DNA of 64,000 nucleotides, taken from positions 1 to 64,000 of the forward strand of contig JAETNT010000001.1 in the NCBI GenBank assembly GCA_021772025.1, written 5' to 3'. The position numbers and the translations under genes are program-made. Shown in pieces: positions 15,705-23,455 of the stretch (position 1 is its first letter; each line of letters starts with the position of its first letter). The notes below the pieces were generated by a model. The model was not told where the DNA came from. It saw only the letters and a list, made by a program, of their open reading frames with translations, and did not search any database. The stretch comes from Enterocloster bolteae. Its GTDB lineage: Bacteria; Bacillota; Clostridia; Lachnospirales; Lachnospiraceae.

Positions 15705-17063
15705 ATGTTAAAAAAGAAATGGGTAATGACGACAATGGCTTTGTGTCTGGCAGCCAATACCGCGCTTCTGGCAGCATGCGGAGGGGCCTCTTCCGCTCAG
15801 CAGACAAGCGGGGCAGCAGCATCAGATACCCCGAATCAAGAGTCCGCAAAAACGGAACAGTCAGGAGGCGAAGAGGCGGTTTCTGATCTCAGCGGAAAGA
15901 CTATCGAGATCGCTACTTACTTGTCCGGTGATACTCTGAACGCGTACAAACAGGTAATCGCAGATTTTGAAAATGAGACAGGCGTTAAGGTGACTTTGGA
16001 TGAATACGGTGAGGACTATGAGAGCACGATGAAAACCAGAATGGCGTCCAATGACCTTCCGGATATCTTTGAGACCCATGGATGGTCTTTAATCCGCTAC
16101 AAGGAGTATCTGACGGACTTAAGCGGGGAGCCATGGGCCGACAAGTTAAATAAGGCGGCACTGGGTGTAATTCAGGATACAGATGGAAAGCTGTATACAT
16201 TGATGACTACAGGCTCCTGCCTTGGCACTGCGGTCAATGTAACTGTCTGTGAAAAGGCCGGAGTTGATCCCTGGGCTATCGAGACATGGGAGGATTTTAA
16301 CGCGGCCTGTGACAAGATCAAGGAGGCTGGTTTTACTCCCATTGCCAATTACTTTACTTCTGCCGGAGCCCTGGCCAATGCCAATGGTTCTTGGCTCAGC
16401 TATGAGGGAGCTCAATTTAACGATAATGAAGCCATGTTAAACGGAACCTGGGATTGGGCAGACTTTAAGACTATTCTGGACTATCTGCAGACCTGGTTTG
16501 ACAACGGATATTTGTACGCAGACTGCGGAACCATTAAGCAGGCCGATGCCATTGAGCGCTGCGCGAGAAATGAGTGTGCGTTTATTGTAGGAATCGGAAC
16601 ATCTTACCAGACGGCAGTTACCGCCCAGAACCCGGATGTAAAGATGGCGATGATTCCTATCTGCGCCAGCAAGGAAGGCGGAGCAAGGTTCTGCGGAATC
16701 GGAGAGGGAGCTTCTTTCGGTATCTGGAAGGACACGAAAGAAATGGATGTGTGCAAGGCATTTTTAAACTATGTATCAGAACACGCAGACGGAATTAACA
16801 GCGCGGCCGGTGAGATCAGCACGCTGCCCTGCCAGGTGTCCAAATCCTATGGAATGAGTCTGATGGAGGAGATGGAATCTCACTATCCTGATGTATTCTA
16901 CGATAATCTGTGGGACAGAAAGTACATGCCGTCGGGAATGTGGAGTGTGTTCCAGGTTGCAGCCGGAATGTTCTGTGAAGATCAGTCAGAAGAGAACAAA
17001 CAGGAAGTTATCTCCTATCTGAAAGAGAACTATACGGATTTGTACGAGGCGGCGCAGGAGTAA
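15705..17063 (+). CDS. ABC transporter substrate-binding lipoprotein (CUT1-type)
   Basis: 452 residues. Signal peptide with lipobox LLAAC (Cys25), then a Ser/Glu-rich linker and a family 1 extracellular solute-binding fold (ASNDLPDIFETHGWSLIRYKEYLTDL; WEDFNAACDKIKEAGFTPI). Anchored outside the membrane, it delivers a sugar-like ligand to the two permeases that follow. Strong ribosome site AAAGGAGG. A hairpin directly after the gene may give it higher expression than the permeases. Confidence 0.93.
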   Translation: MLKKKWVMTTMALCLAANTALLAACGGASSAQQTSGAAASDTPNQESAKTEQSGGEEAVSDLSGKTIEIATYLSGDTLNAYKQVIADFENETGVKVTLDEYGEDYESTMKTRMASNDLPDIFETHGWSLIRYKEYLTDLSGEPWADKLNKAALGVIQDTDGKLYTLMTTGSCLGTAVNVTVCEKAGVDPWAIETWEDFNAACDKIKEAGFTPIANYFTSAGALANANGSWLSYEGAQFNDNEAMLNGTWDWADFKTILDYLQTWFDNGYLYADCGTIKQADAIERCARNECAFIVGIGTSYQTAVTAQNPDVKMAMIPICASKEGGARFCGIGEGASFGIWKDTKEMDVCKAFLNYVSEHADGINSAAGEISTLPCQVSKSYGMSLMEEMESHYPDVFYDNLWDRKYMPSGMWSVFQVAAGMFCEDQSEENKQEVISYLKENYTDLYEAAQE

Positions 17064-17070
17064 ATAGAGT

Positions 17071-17098
17071 AACGGGAGTCCGGTTGCAGGCTCCCGTT
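17071..17098 (+). terminator. Intercistronic hairpin after the binding-protein gene
   Basis: AACGGGAG pairs with CTCCCGTT around a 12-base loop, followed by GCTTC. Weak T-tail, so more likely a partial terminator or 3'-end stabiliser than a full stop. Confidence 0.5.
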
Positions 17099-17130
17099 GC
17101 TTCAAAATATCAGGAGGGGGAATAAGGCAG

Positions 17131-18003
17131 ATGGAAAAGAGGCGGAAATGGACGCTGCTGTCATTAAGTATTCCGGCTTTTTTATTGATCTTTATTTTTA
17201 TGATCGTTCCGCTGGGAAACGCAGTGAAAGTATCATTTTATAAATGGAACGGATATTCTCAGAAAATGGTGTGGATTGGTCTGGAGAACTATGTTTCTAT
17301 TTTTACGGACAAGGTTTTCCTGCGGTCCGCTATGAACACATTTATTTATGGATTTGGCAGCACTCTGCTCCAGAATATTGCCGGACTTTCTGCCGCTCTG
17401 TTTGTAAACAGGCAGTTTAAGGGGCGGAACTTTGTGCGCCTGATTCTCTACATGCCTATCATGATCTCAGGGGTTATCATGGGAGCTATCCAGTATTATA
17501 TTTTCAATTATGACAACGGTGTCCTGAACAATCTTCTGAATCTGGTCGGTATCGGAAATATCTATTGGATGCAGAGCGGCATAGGTTCGGTGCTGATTAT
17601 TACCCTGATTAACAGCTGGCAGGCCATGGGGTTCTGTATGCTAATCTATTTGGCGGGCCTGCAGAATATTCCCAAGATGTATGAAGAGGCTGCTCTTTTA
17701 GACGGCACCAGCCGGCGGCAGATCTTCTTTAAAATTGACCTTCCGCTGCTGATGCCGGCCATTACTACTGCGGTCATCACCAACTTAATCGGCGGATTTA
17801 AACTGTATGATATCATCGTTACCCTCACAAACGGAGGACCCAACCGAAAATCCCTGTCCCTTTCCTACTATATTTCCCTGTTATATTTTAATGACGAGAA
17901 GGCAGGATATTCGGCTGCAGTGGGAATCGCATTGTTCGTTATTATTTTTGTAGTTGCGGTTCCTATTAACCAGTATTTGAGAAGCAGGGAGGTGGAGTAC
18001 TGA
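17131..18003 (+). CDS. Sugar ABC transporter permease (MalF/UgpA-like)
   Basis: 290 residues, six membrane segments. The ATPase-coupling EAA loop reads YEEAALLDGTSRRQIFFKIDLPLLMPAI. Belongs to the binding-protein-dependent permease family of CUT1 importers. RBS AGGAGGGGG upstream. The stop codon overlaps the next start (TGATG), so the two permeases are made together. Confidence 0.94.
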   Translation: MEKRRKWTLLSLSIPAFLLIFIFMIVPLGNAVKVSFYKWNGYSQKMVWIGLENYVSIFTDKVFLRSAMNTFIYGFGSTLLQNIAGLSAALFVNRQFKGRNFVRLILYMPIMISGVIMGAIQYYIFNYDNGVLNNLLNLVGIGNIYWMQSGIGSVLIITLINSWQAMGFCMLIYLAGLQNIPKMYEEAALLDGTSRRQIFFKIDLPLLMPAITTAVITNLIGGFKLYDIIVTLTNGGPNRKSLSLSYYISLLYFNDEKAGYSAAVGIALFVIIFVVAVPINQYLRSREVEY

Positions 18004-18875
18004 TGAAAACAGAAAGAAGCGGGAAGGTATCTATGAGGCAGGTGTATGCGCCGAATAAGAAAGTAGGTTGGGGAGTATACATAATCTCCGGCTTTTTGAT
18101 TCTGTTGTATCTGCTGCCTATTTATGTAATGCTGAATCAATCCTTTCGCTATATCACGGATTTGACTCCCCGTTTGTATCTGCCGGAGAAATGGACAGCA
18201 GATAACTATGTTCAGGCCTTTCGCGATCCGAACCTGCTTAACGGATTTAAGAATTCCATGATATATGTGGCAGAGGTGTGTGCACTGGAGGTGTTTTTGG
18301 GAGGACTGGCAGCTTACGGCCTGGCGCGGTCCGGAGGAAAGGTATCTTCTACCCTGAGAACTTTCAACATTTGCGTCATGATGATTCCCAGCTTGTCTCT
18401 GCTGGTAGGTACCTATTCTTTGATGGTGAAGTTCCATATGATCAATAAAATATGGGCTTTGTCCCTTCAGACAGCTGCTATCGGCATGGCGGGAACCATG
18501 TTTTTTTACACATCGTTTATCGTTTCTATTCCAAAAGACTTAGATCAGGCGGCGGCTATTGACGGAGCCGGGATTTTGAGAACATTTTTTCAAATCATTC
18601 TGCCTCAACTAAAGCCTGTGACGGTTACCAGGCTGATTATGATCGCGGTGGGAACCTGGAACAATTATGCCATGCCTACCTACCTGCTGACCAATACCAG
18701 CAAGGCTACGGTGATTTTAACGGTACGGAAAGCTTTCTATACGGCTTATGGTTCTGTCCAGAACGTGCCTTTGGCCTGTGCGGAATGTGCAGTTGCCCTG
18801 GCTCCGGTAATCCTTTTGTATCTGCTGCTTCAGAAGTATATTATCGAAGGGCAGCTGGATTCGGTGAGCAAATAG
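18003..18875 (+). CDS. Sugar ABC transporter permease (MalG/UgpE-like)
   Basis: 290 residues, six membrane segments; EAA-type loop DLDQAAAIDGAGILRTFFQIILPQLKP. Second half of the heterodimeric CUT1 channel. Last gene of the operon MBL-SBP-permease-permease, closed by a strong bidirectional terminator. No ATPase gene is present, so a shared MsmK/UgpC-type ATPase elsewhere is expected. Confidence 0.94.
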   Translation: MKTERSGKVSMRQVYAPNKKVGWGVYIISGFLILLYLLPIYVMLNQSFRYITDLTPRLYLPEKWTADNYVQAFRDPNLLNGFKNSMIYVAEVCALEVFLGGLAAYGLARSGGKVSSTLRTFNICVMMIPSLSLLVGTYSLMVKFHMINKIWALSLQTAAIGMAGTMFFYTSFIVSIPKDLDQAAAIDGAGILRTFFQIILPQLKPVTVTRLIMIAVGTWNNYAMPTYLLTNTSKATVILTVRKAFYTAYGSVQNVPLACAECAVALAPVILLYLLLQKYIIEGQLDSVSK

Positions 18876-18879
18876 AAAA

Positions 18880-18925
18880 AACATCCAGAAAGAATCAACA
18901 AACCTGAAGATTCTTTCTGGATGTT
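18880..18925. terminator. Bidirectional terminator
   Basis: Perfect 17-base stem (AACATCCAGAAAGAATC with its complement) around a 12-base loop, between convergent genes. A-run at 18875-18880 gives a T-run for the minus-strand gene; the plus-strand tail is short. Confidence 0.88.
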
Positions 18926-18935
18926 TGCATATCTA

Positions 18936-19694
18936 TTATACGTATTCTACAACATCGATCCACTTCATAAGGAAGTCTTTCTCTTTTGCCTTTTTCTTGG
19001 TAAGCTGAGCGGCAGCTACAATAGGCAGCCAGCGGTTTACGTACTGGCGTGCAGTATCGCTCTTTTTGCAGAACATGTCAATATACATATCTGCCAGTTT
19101 CTGATCTTCCAGTGCAAATAACAGATAAGTCATAGCGGCATCGGCGCTGGCGTTGCCCTGAGCGGCATGGGCCCAGTCGATTACGGCAAAATTCCCTTTT
19201 GTGTCAACGATAACATTGGTGGGATTGAAATCGCCATGGCACAGTTTGGTATGCCTGGGCATACCGTCCAGACGGGTACTCAATTCATAGCGGCAGGTAG
19301 CGTCAATATCCTTCAGACTATTGATTTGATTCTGCAGCTTTGCTTTTAACTTTTTGATGCCAGGGCACTTCTTGGAATGGATTTCCAACTGAAGGGCTAC
19401 AAACTGCTCCATATACTCCTCCAGTTTATCCGGATTCTCCTTCATTAAGGAATCCAGGGTAACGCCTTCAATTCGTTCCCGAACTAATGCCCAGCCATCA
19501 GGAGTCTCGGAAACTTCAAGGATTTCCGGAATATTTAAACCGGTTTCCTCTACATGGGCTTCATTTAATGCCTCATTAAATACATCGGCCTTAGAGTAAC
19601 GCTTTTTATCAAAGACTTTTATGATTTTGTCTTTGGTGGCGTATACGGTTTTATAAGGACGTGTAAAGATAATATCCTTCTCATTGAGCTTCAT
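18936..19694 (-). CDS. Aminoglycoside phosphotransferase-like kinase (TIGR02172-like)
   Basis: 252 residues. The kinase catalytic motif HGDFNPTNV (Brenner-type, catalytic Asp) is at about residues 152-160, and the metal-binding VIDWAHA follows near residue 170. The N-terminal KTVYATKDKIIKVFDKKRYSKADVFNEA is the ATP-Lys lobe. It resembles the APH/choline-kinase fold proteins of the TIGR02172 type, which are not known resistance enzymes. Lies 24 bases after adhE on the same strand with its own AAGGAGGG site, so co-transcribed with adhE. The phosphorylated substrate is unknown. Confidence 0.82.
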   Translation of the reverse strand: MKLNEKDIIFTRPYKTVYATKDKIIKVFDKKRYSKADVFNEALNEAHVEETGLNIPEILEVSETPDGWALVRERIEGVTLDSLMKENPDKLEEYMEQFVALQLEIHSKKCPGIKKLKAKLQNQINSLKDIDATCRYELSTRLDGMPRHTKLCHGDFNPTNVIVDTKGNFAVIDWAHAAQGNASADAAMTYLLFALEDQKLADMYIDMFCKKSDTARQYVNRWLPIVAAAQLTKKKAKEKDFLMKWIDVVEYV

Positions 19695-19718
19695 AAAAAT
19701 ACCCTCCTTATACTTATA

Positions 19719-22337
19719 TTAGTTTGCGTTTTCCTCACCATAGTAAGCGCGCAGATACATATCCTTAATCTCGCTCATCAGCGGATATCTGGGGTTGGCG
19801 CCGGTACACTGGTCATCAAATGCGTTCTCAACCATTTCATCTAAAGTTGCCATAAAGGCTTCTTCTGTAATACCGTAATCCTTGATACACTTCTTAATGC
19901 CGACTCTTGCCTTTAATTCCTCGATCTTATCAATAAACTTGTTTAAGGTGTCCTCATCGCTGTTGCCGAATACGCCGCAGAAGTTTGCACATTCTACATA
20001 GCGGGACAGGGTGTGAGGATATTGATACTGGGAGAAGGTACCCATCTTAGGCGGAACCTCTACCGCATTAAACCGCATTACATGGCTGATTAACAGAGCG
20101 TTTGCAACGCCGTGGGGCAGGTGATGGTAAGCGCCCAGCTTGTGAGCCATGGAATGGCATACGCCTAAAAACGCGTTTGCAAATGCCATACCGGCCATGC
20201 AGGAGGCGTCAGCCATCTTTTCACGGGCATAGGGGTCATTAGCGCCGTTTTCGTAAGCGCTGGGCAGGTAAGTGAAAATATTTTTCATTGCCTTTAATGC
20301 CAGGCCATCCGTGTAGTCAGTAGCCATGATAGAAGCATAAGCCTCTAAAGCATGAGTTAAAGCATCAATACCGGAAGCGCTGGTTAAGCCCTTAGGCTGG
20401 TTCATCATGTTGTCCGCGTCAATGATTGCCATGTTGGGAAGCAGCTCATAGTCGGCCAAGGGATATTTGGTTCCGGTGCGGTCATCAGTAATAACTGCAA
20501 AAGGAGTTACCTCAGAACCGGTGCCAGAGGATGTAGGGATGGCTACAAAGTAAGCTTTTTCACCCATTTTCGGGAAAGTGTAAACCCTCTTTCTAATATC
20601 CATAAAGCGCATTGCCATATCAAGGAAGTCTACTTCCGGATGCTCGTACATTACCCACATAATCTTTCCGGCATCCATTGCGGAACCGCCGCCCAGAGCG
20701 ATAATGCAGTCAGGTTCAAATGCGCGCATTGCGGCAGCGCCGGCGTTTGCGGAAGTTAAGTTGGGATCCGGGGCAACTTCATAGAAACAGGTGTGCTGGA
20801 TACCCATTTGGTCTAATTTTTCTTCAATAGGCTTTACATATCCATTTTTATATAAGAAGCTGTCAGTAACAATAAAGGCTTTCTTTTTGCCCATAACGGT
20901 GCCCAGCTCATCTAAAGCAACCGGCATACAGCCCTTCTTAAAGTAAACCTTTTCAGGTGCGCGGAACCACAGCATGTTTTCTCTCCTTTCGGCAACTGTC
21001 TTAATGTTTAATAAATGCTTTACACCAACGTTTTCAGAAACAGAGTTGCCGCCCCAGGAGCCGCAGCCCAGGGTTAAGGACGGAGCCATATTGAAGTTGT
21101 AAAGATCTCCGATGCCGCCATGAGAAGAAGGCGTATTGATGACGATACGGCAGGTTTTCATGGCTTCAGCATGTTTCATAATCTTGTCGGTCTGTGCCGG
21201 ATGAATATAAAGGGATGCAGTGTGGCCATAGCCGCCGTCTGCCACCAGGCGCTCTGCCTTGGCCAAGGCATCATCAAAGTCTTTTGCCTTGTACATAGCC
21301 AATACAGGAGACAGCTTTTCATGAGCGAATTCTTCGGAAATGTCAACGGATTCCACTTCGCCGATTAAGATTTTGGTGCTTTCCGGTACGGCAACACCTG
21401 CCAAAGCGGCAATCTTATGGGCAGACTGGCCAACGATTTTAGCATTTAAAGAACCGTTGATTAAGATGGTCTTTCTAACTTTTTCAATTTCATCGGGCTT
21501 TAAAAAGTAACATCCACGGTATGCGAACTCATTCTTAACGGCATCATATAAGGGCTCTAAAACAGTAACAGACTGTTCGGAAGCACAAATCATACCATTA
21601 TCAAAGGTCTTGGAATGGATAATAGAGTTAACGGCCAGCTTCACATCAGCAGTTTCGTCAATAATAACCGGAGTGTTGCCTGCGCCTACGCCCAATGCCG
21701 GTTTACCGGAAGAATAAGCGGCGTGTACCATGCCGGGGCCGCCGGTTGCCAGAATAATGTCGGCATCCTTCATAACCTCGTTGGTCATTTCCAGACTGGG
21801 AACATCGATCCATCCGATAATACCCTCAGGAGCGCCAGCCTTAACGGCAGCTTCTAAAACAATCCTTGCTGCTTCGATAGTGCAGTTCTTTGCACGGGGA
21901 TGGGGGCTGATAATAATTGCGTTTCTGGTCTTTAATGCAATCAGGGTTTTAAAGATTGCAGTAGAGGTGGGGTTGGTGGTGGGAATAACCGCAGCAATAA
22001 TACCGATGGGTTCGGCGATTTTCTTCGTACCAAAGGCCGGATTCTCTTCAACAACGCCGCAGGTCTTAGTGTTCTTGTATGCGTTGTATATGTACTCGGC
22101 AGCGTAATGATTTTTAATAACCTTATCTTCCACAATACCCATGCCGGTTTCCGCAACGGCCATCTTTGCTAACGGGATACGAGCCTGGTTGGCGGCAATG
22201 GCGGCAGCATAGAAGATTTTGTCTACCTGCTCTTGCGTGTAGGTAGCAAACTGTGCCTGAGCCTCTCGCATGGCTTTCAGCTTTGCGATTAATGCGTCAA
22301 CGTTGTCAATGATTTCGGGTGCCTTAGTCTTTGCCAT
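19719..22337 (-). CDS. adhE: Bifunctional acetaldehyde-CoA/alcohol dehydrogenase AdhE
   Basis: 872 residues, normal for AdhE. The N-terminal half is a CoA-acylating aldehyde dehydrogenase with the catalytic Cys in NGMICASEQSV (about residue 250) and the GVGAGN nucleotide site. The C-terminal half is an iron-dependent alcohol dehydrogenase with GGGSAMDAGKIMW, DALTHALEAYAS and CHSMAHKLGAYHHLPHG carrying the iron His ligands. It turns acetyl-CoA into ethanol and regenerates NAD+ in fermentation; AdhE forms spirosomes. RBS AGGAGG. A perfect consensus promoter lies upstream, with repeated TAACGAT-type motifs that may be redox-control sites. Confidence 0.97.
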   Translation of the reverse strand: MAKTKAPEIIDNVDALIAKLKAMREAQAQFATYTQEQVDKIFYAAAIAANQARIPLAKMAVAETGMGIVEDKVIKNHYAAEYIYNAYKNTKTCGVVEENPAFGTKKIAEPIGIIAAVIPTTNPTSTAIFKTLIALKTRNAIIISPHPRAKNCTIEAARIVLEAAVKAGAPEGIIGWIDVPSLEMTNEVMKDADIILATGGPGMVHAAYSSGKPALGVGAGNTPVIIDETADVKLAVNSIIHSKTFDNGMICASEQSVTVLEPLYDAVKNEFAYRGCYFLKPDEIEKVRKTILINGSLNAKIVGQSAHKIAALAGVAVPESTKILIGEVESVDISEEFAHEKLSPVLAMYKAKDFDDALAKAERLVADGGYGHTASLYIHPAQTDKIMKHAEAMKTCRIVINTPSSHGGIGDLYNFNMAPSLTLGCGSWGGNSVSENVGVKHLLNIKTVAERRENMLWFRAPEKVYFKKGCMPVALDELGTVMGKKKAFIVTDSFLYKNGYVKPIEEKLDQMGIQHTCFYEVAPDPNLTSANAGAAAMRAFEPDCIIALGGGSAMDAGKIMWVMYEHPEVDFLDMAMRFMDIRKRVYTFPKMGEKAYFVAIPTSSGTGSEVTPFAVITDDRTGTKYPLADYELLPNMAIIDADNMMNQPKGLTSASGIDALTHALEAYASIMATDYTDGLALKAMKNIFTYLPSAYENGANDPYAREKMADASCMAGMAFANAFLGVCHSMAHKLGAYHHLPHGVANALLISHVMRFNAVEVPPKMGTFSQYQYPHTLSRYVECANFCGVFGNSDEDTLNKFIDKIEELKARVGIKKCIKDYGITEEAFMATLDEMVENAFDDQCTGANPRYPLMSEIKDMYLRAYYGEENAN

Positions 22338-22408
22338 CTTTGATATCCTCCTGATTATTTTATCATAAATAAATGATAGGCTGCAAAGTTATTTTTCTTT
22401 CTGACTGC

Positions 22409-22437
22409 ATTATACTGCGAAGCGCCTTGAATGTCAA
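22409..22437 (-). promoter_or_regulatory. Consensus sigma-A promoter of adhE
   Basis: Minus strand: TTGACA (22432-22437), 17-base spacer, TATAAT (22409-22414). The 72-base leader ends in the AGGAGG site of adhE. Confidence 0.85.
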
Positions 22438-22462
22438 TAAATTAACGATAATAAATTAACGA
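22437..22462. repeat. Direct repeat abutting the adhE -35 box
   Basis: ATAAATTAACGA at 22437-22448 and 22451-22462, 14 bases apart. Its TTAACGA core recurs in the inverted repeat at 22577-22596. Candidate operator for adhE control; not a clean Rex palindrome. Confidence 0.5.
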
Positions 22463-22576
22463 AAAAATGGTTTCTATGTTTTGTATAAAGAAAATCGAAA
22501 AAAAACAGAGAAAATTTAAAAAATATACATAGTTTAGAGATGAAGTTACATAAACGGTAGAAAAATCGAGGAAAAT

Positions 22577-22596
22577 ATCGTTAAAAATATAACGAT
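22577..22596. promoter_or_regulatory. Inverted repeat ATCGTTA-N6-TAACGAT
   Basis: Perfect seven-base arms in the adhE/two-component intergenic region, sharing the TAACGA core with the direct repeats near the adhE promoter. A dimeric regulator could bind both. Confidence 0.45.
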
Positions 22597-22708
22597 TATA
22601 TAGTGGAGAAGGGCGATATATAAAATAGAAAGAATTTTTACTATTAGGGGGAATAGATTTTATGTTATGATAAAGACCTGAGATCAAAACTATAGGAGGA
22701 AAAAAGAC

Positions 22709-23455
22709 ATGCTATATGAGCTTCTGCTGGTAGACGATGAAGAAAATTCAAGAAATGGTCTGGCCACATATTTTCCATGGGAAGAACAGGGATTTCATAT
22801 TTGCGGACAAACGTCTCACGGCGGGGAAGCATTAGACTTTATAAAAAGCCATAAAGTTCATGTGGTGCTTGCCGATATCAGCATGCCGGTTATGGACGGA
22901 ATTGAGCTGGCCCGTCAGCTTCAAAAGGAGGCGGATCACCCTCTTGTGGTATTCTTAAGCGCTTATGACGATTTTCAGTATGCTCAAAATGCTATCCGAT
23001 ATGGAGTACGTTTCTATATATTAAAGCCTTCGGATTTTGAAGAGATAAAAGAGACCTTTCGAGAAATTAAACAGGAGCTGGATCAGCGCTATGAAGTTTT
23101 TGAGCCTTTAAAAGGGGTTCACGATGAAGATGGAATTATTGCTCAGGTGATGGAGTATATATCGCAGGAATATCGGGACGGAACTTTGACAAAGCTGGCG
23201 GGAAAGCTCTATCTGAATCCCTCTTATTTAAGTCAGCTTATTAAATTAAAGACCGGAAAAAATTTTGTCGATTTGCTTTTTGATACCAGGATGAATAAGG
23301 CATGCCAGCTGCTAAAAAGCCGAGATGTGAAAATATACAATATTAGTGAAATGGTAGGCTATACGAACCCCAATAACTTTACTAGGGCATTTAAAGCCAG
23401 ATACGGTCAGTCGCCCAGAGAGTATCAAGTAGCATATAAAGGAAGGATGCAATGA
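22709..23455 (+). CDS. Response regulator with AraC-type output (YesN family)
   Basis: 248 residues. Receiver domain 1-120 with acidic pocket Asp9/Asp10, phospho-acceptor Asp56 (LADISMP), Ser84 and Lys106. Residues ~150-245 carry two AraC helix-turn-helix motifs (LTKLAGKLYLNPSYLSQLIKLKTGKNF and IYNISEMVGYTNPNNFTRAFKARYGQSPREYQ). Much shorter than classic YesN because the central domain is missing. The stop overlaps the histidine kinase start (ATGA). Probably activates the downstream ABC/GH28/sulfatase cluster. Confidence 0.94.
   Translation: MLYELLLVDDEENSRNGLATYFPWEEQGFHICGQTSHGGEALDFIKSHKVHVVLADISMPVMDGIELARQLQKEADHPLVVFLSAYDDFQYAQNAIRYGVRFYILKPSDFEEIKETFREIKQELDQRYEVFEPLKGVHDEDGIIAQVMEYISQEYRDGTLTKLAGKLYLNPSYLSQLIKLKTGKNFVDLLFDTRMNKACQLLKSRDVKIYNISEMVGYTNPNNFTRAFKARYGQSPREYQVAYKGRMQ

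Larger units (their letters stand above)
22338..22708. other. Divergent AT-rich control region between adhE and the two-component system
   Basis: Contains the adhE promoter at 22409-22437, a direct repeat ATAAATTAACGA at 22437-22448 and 22451-22462, and an inverted repeat at 22577-22596. A weak promoter for the response-regulator gene may use TATGAT near 22670. No coding support was seen. Confidence 0.6.

Noticed and set aside
22437-22462. Classic Rex operator at adhE
   Set aside because: Repeats are direct, with TTAACGA rather than the palindromic TTGTTAA-N4-TTAACAA, so Rex is only one possibility.
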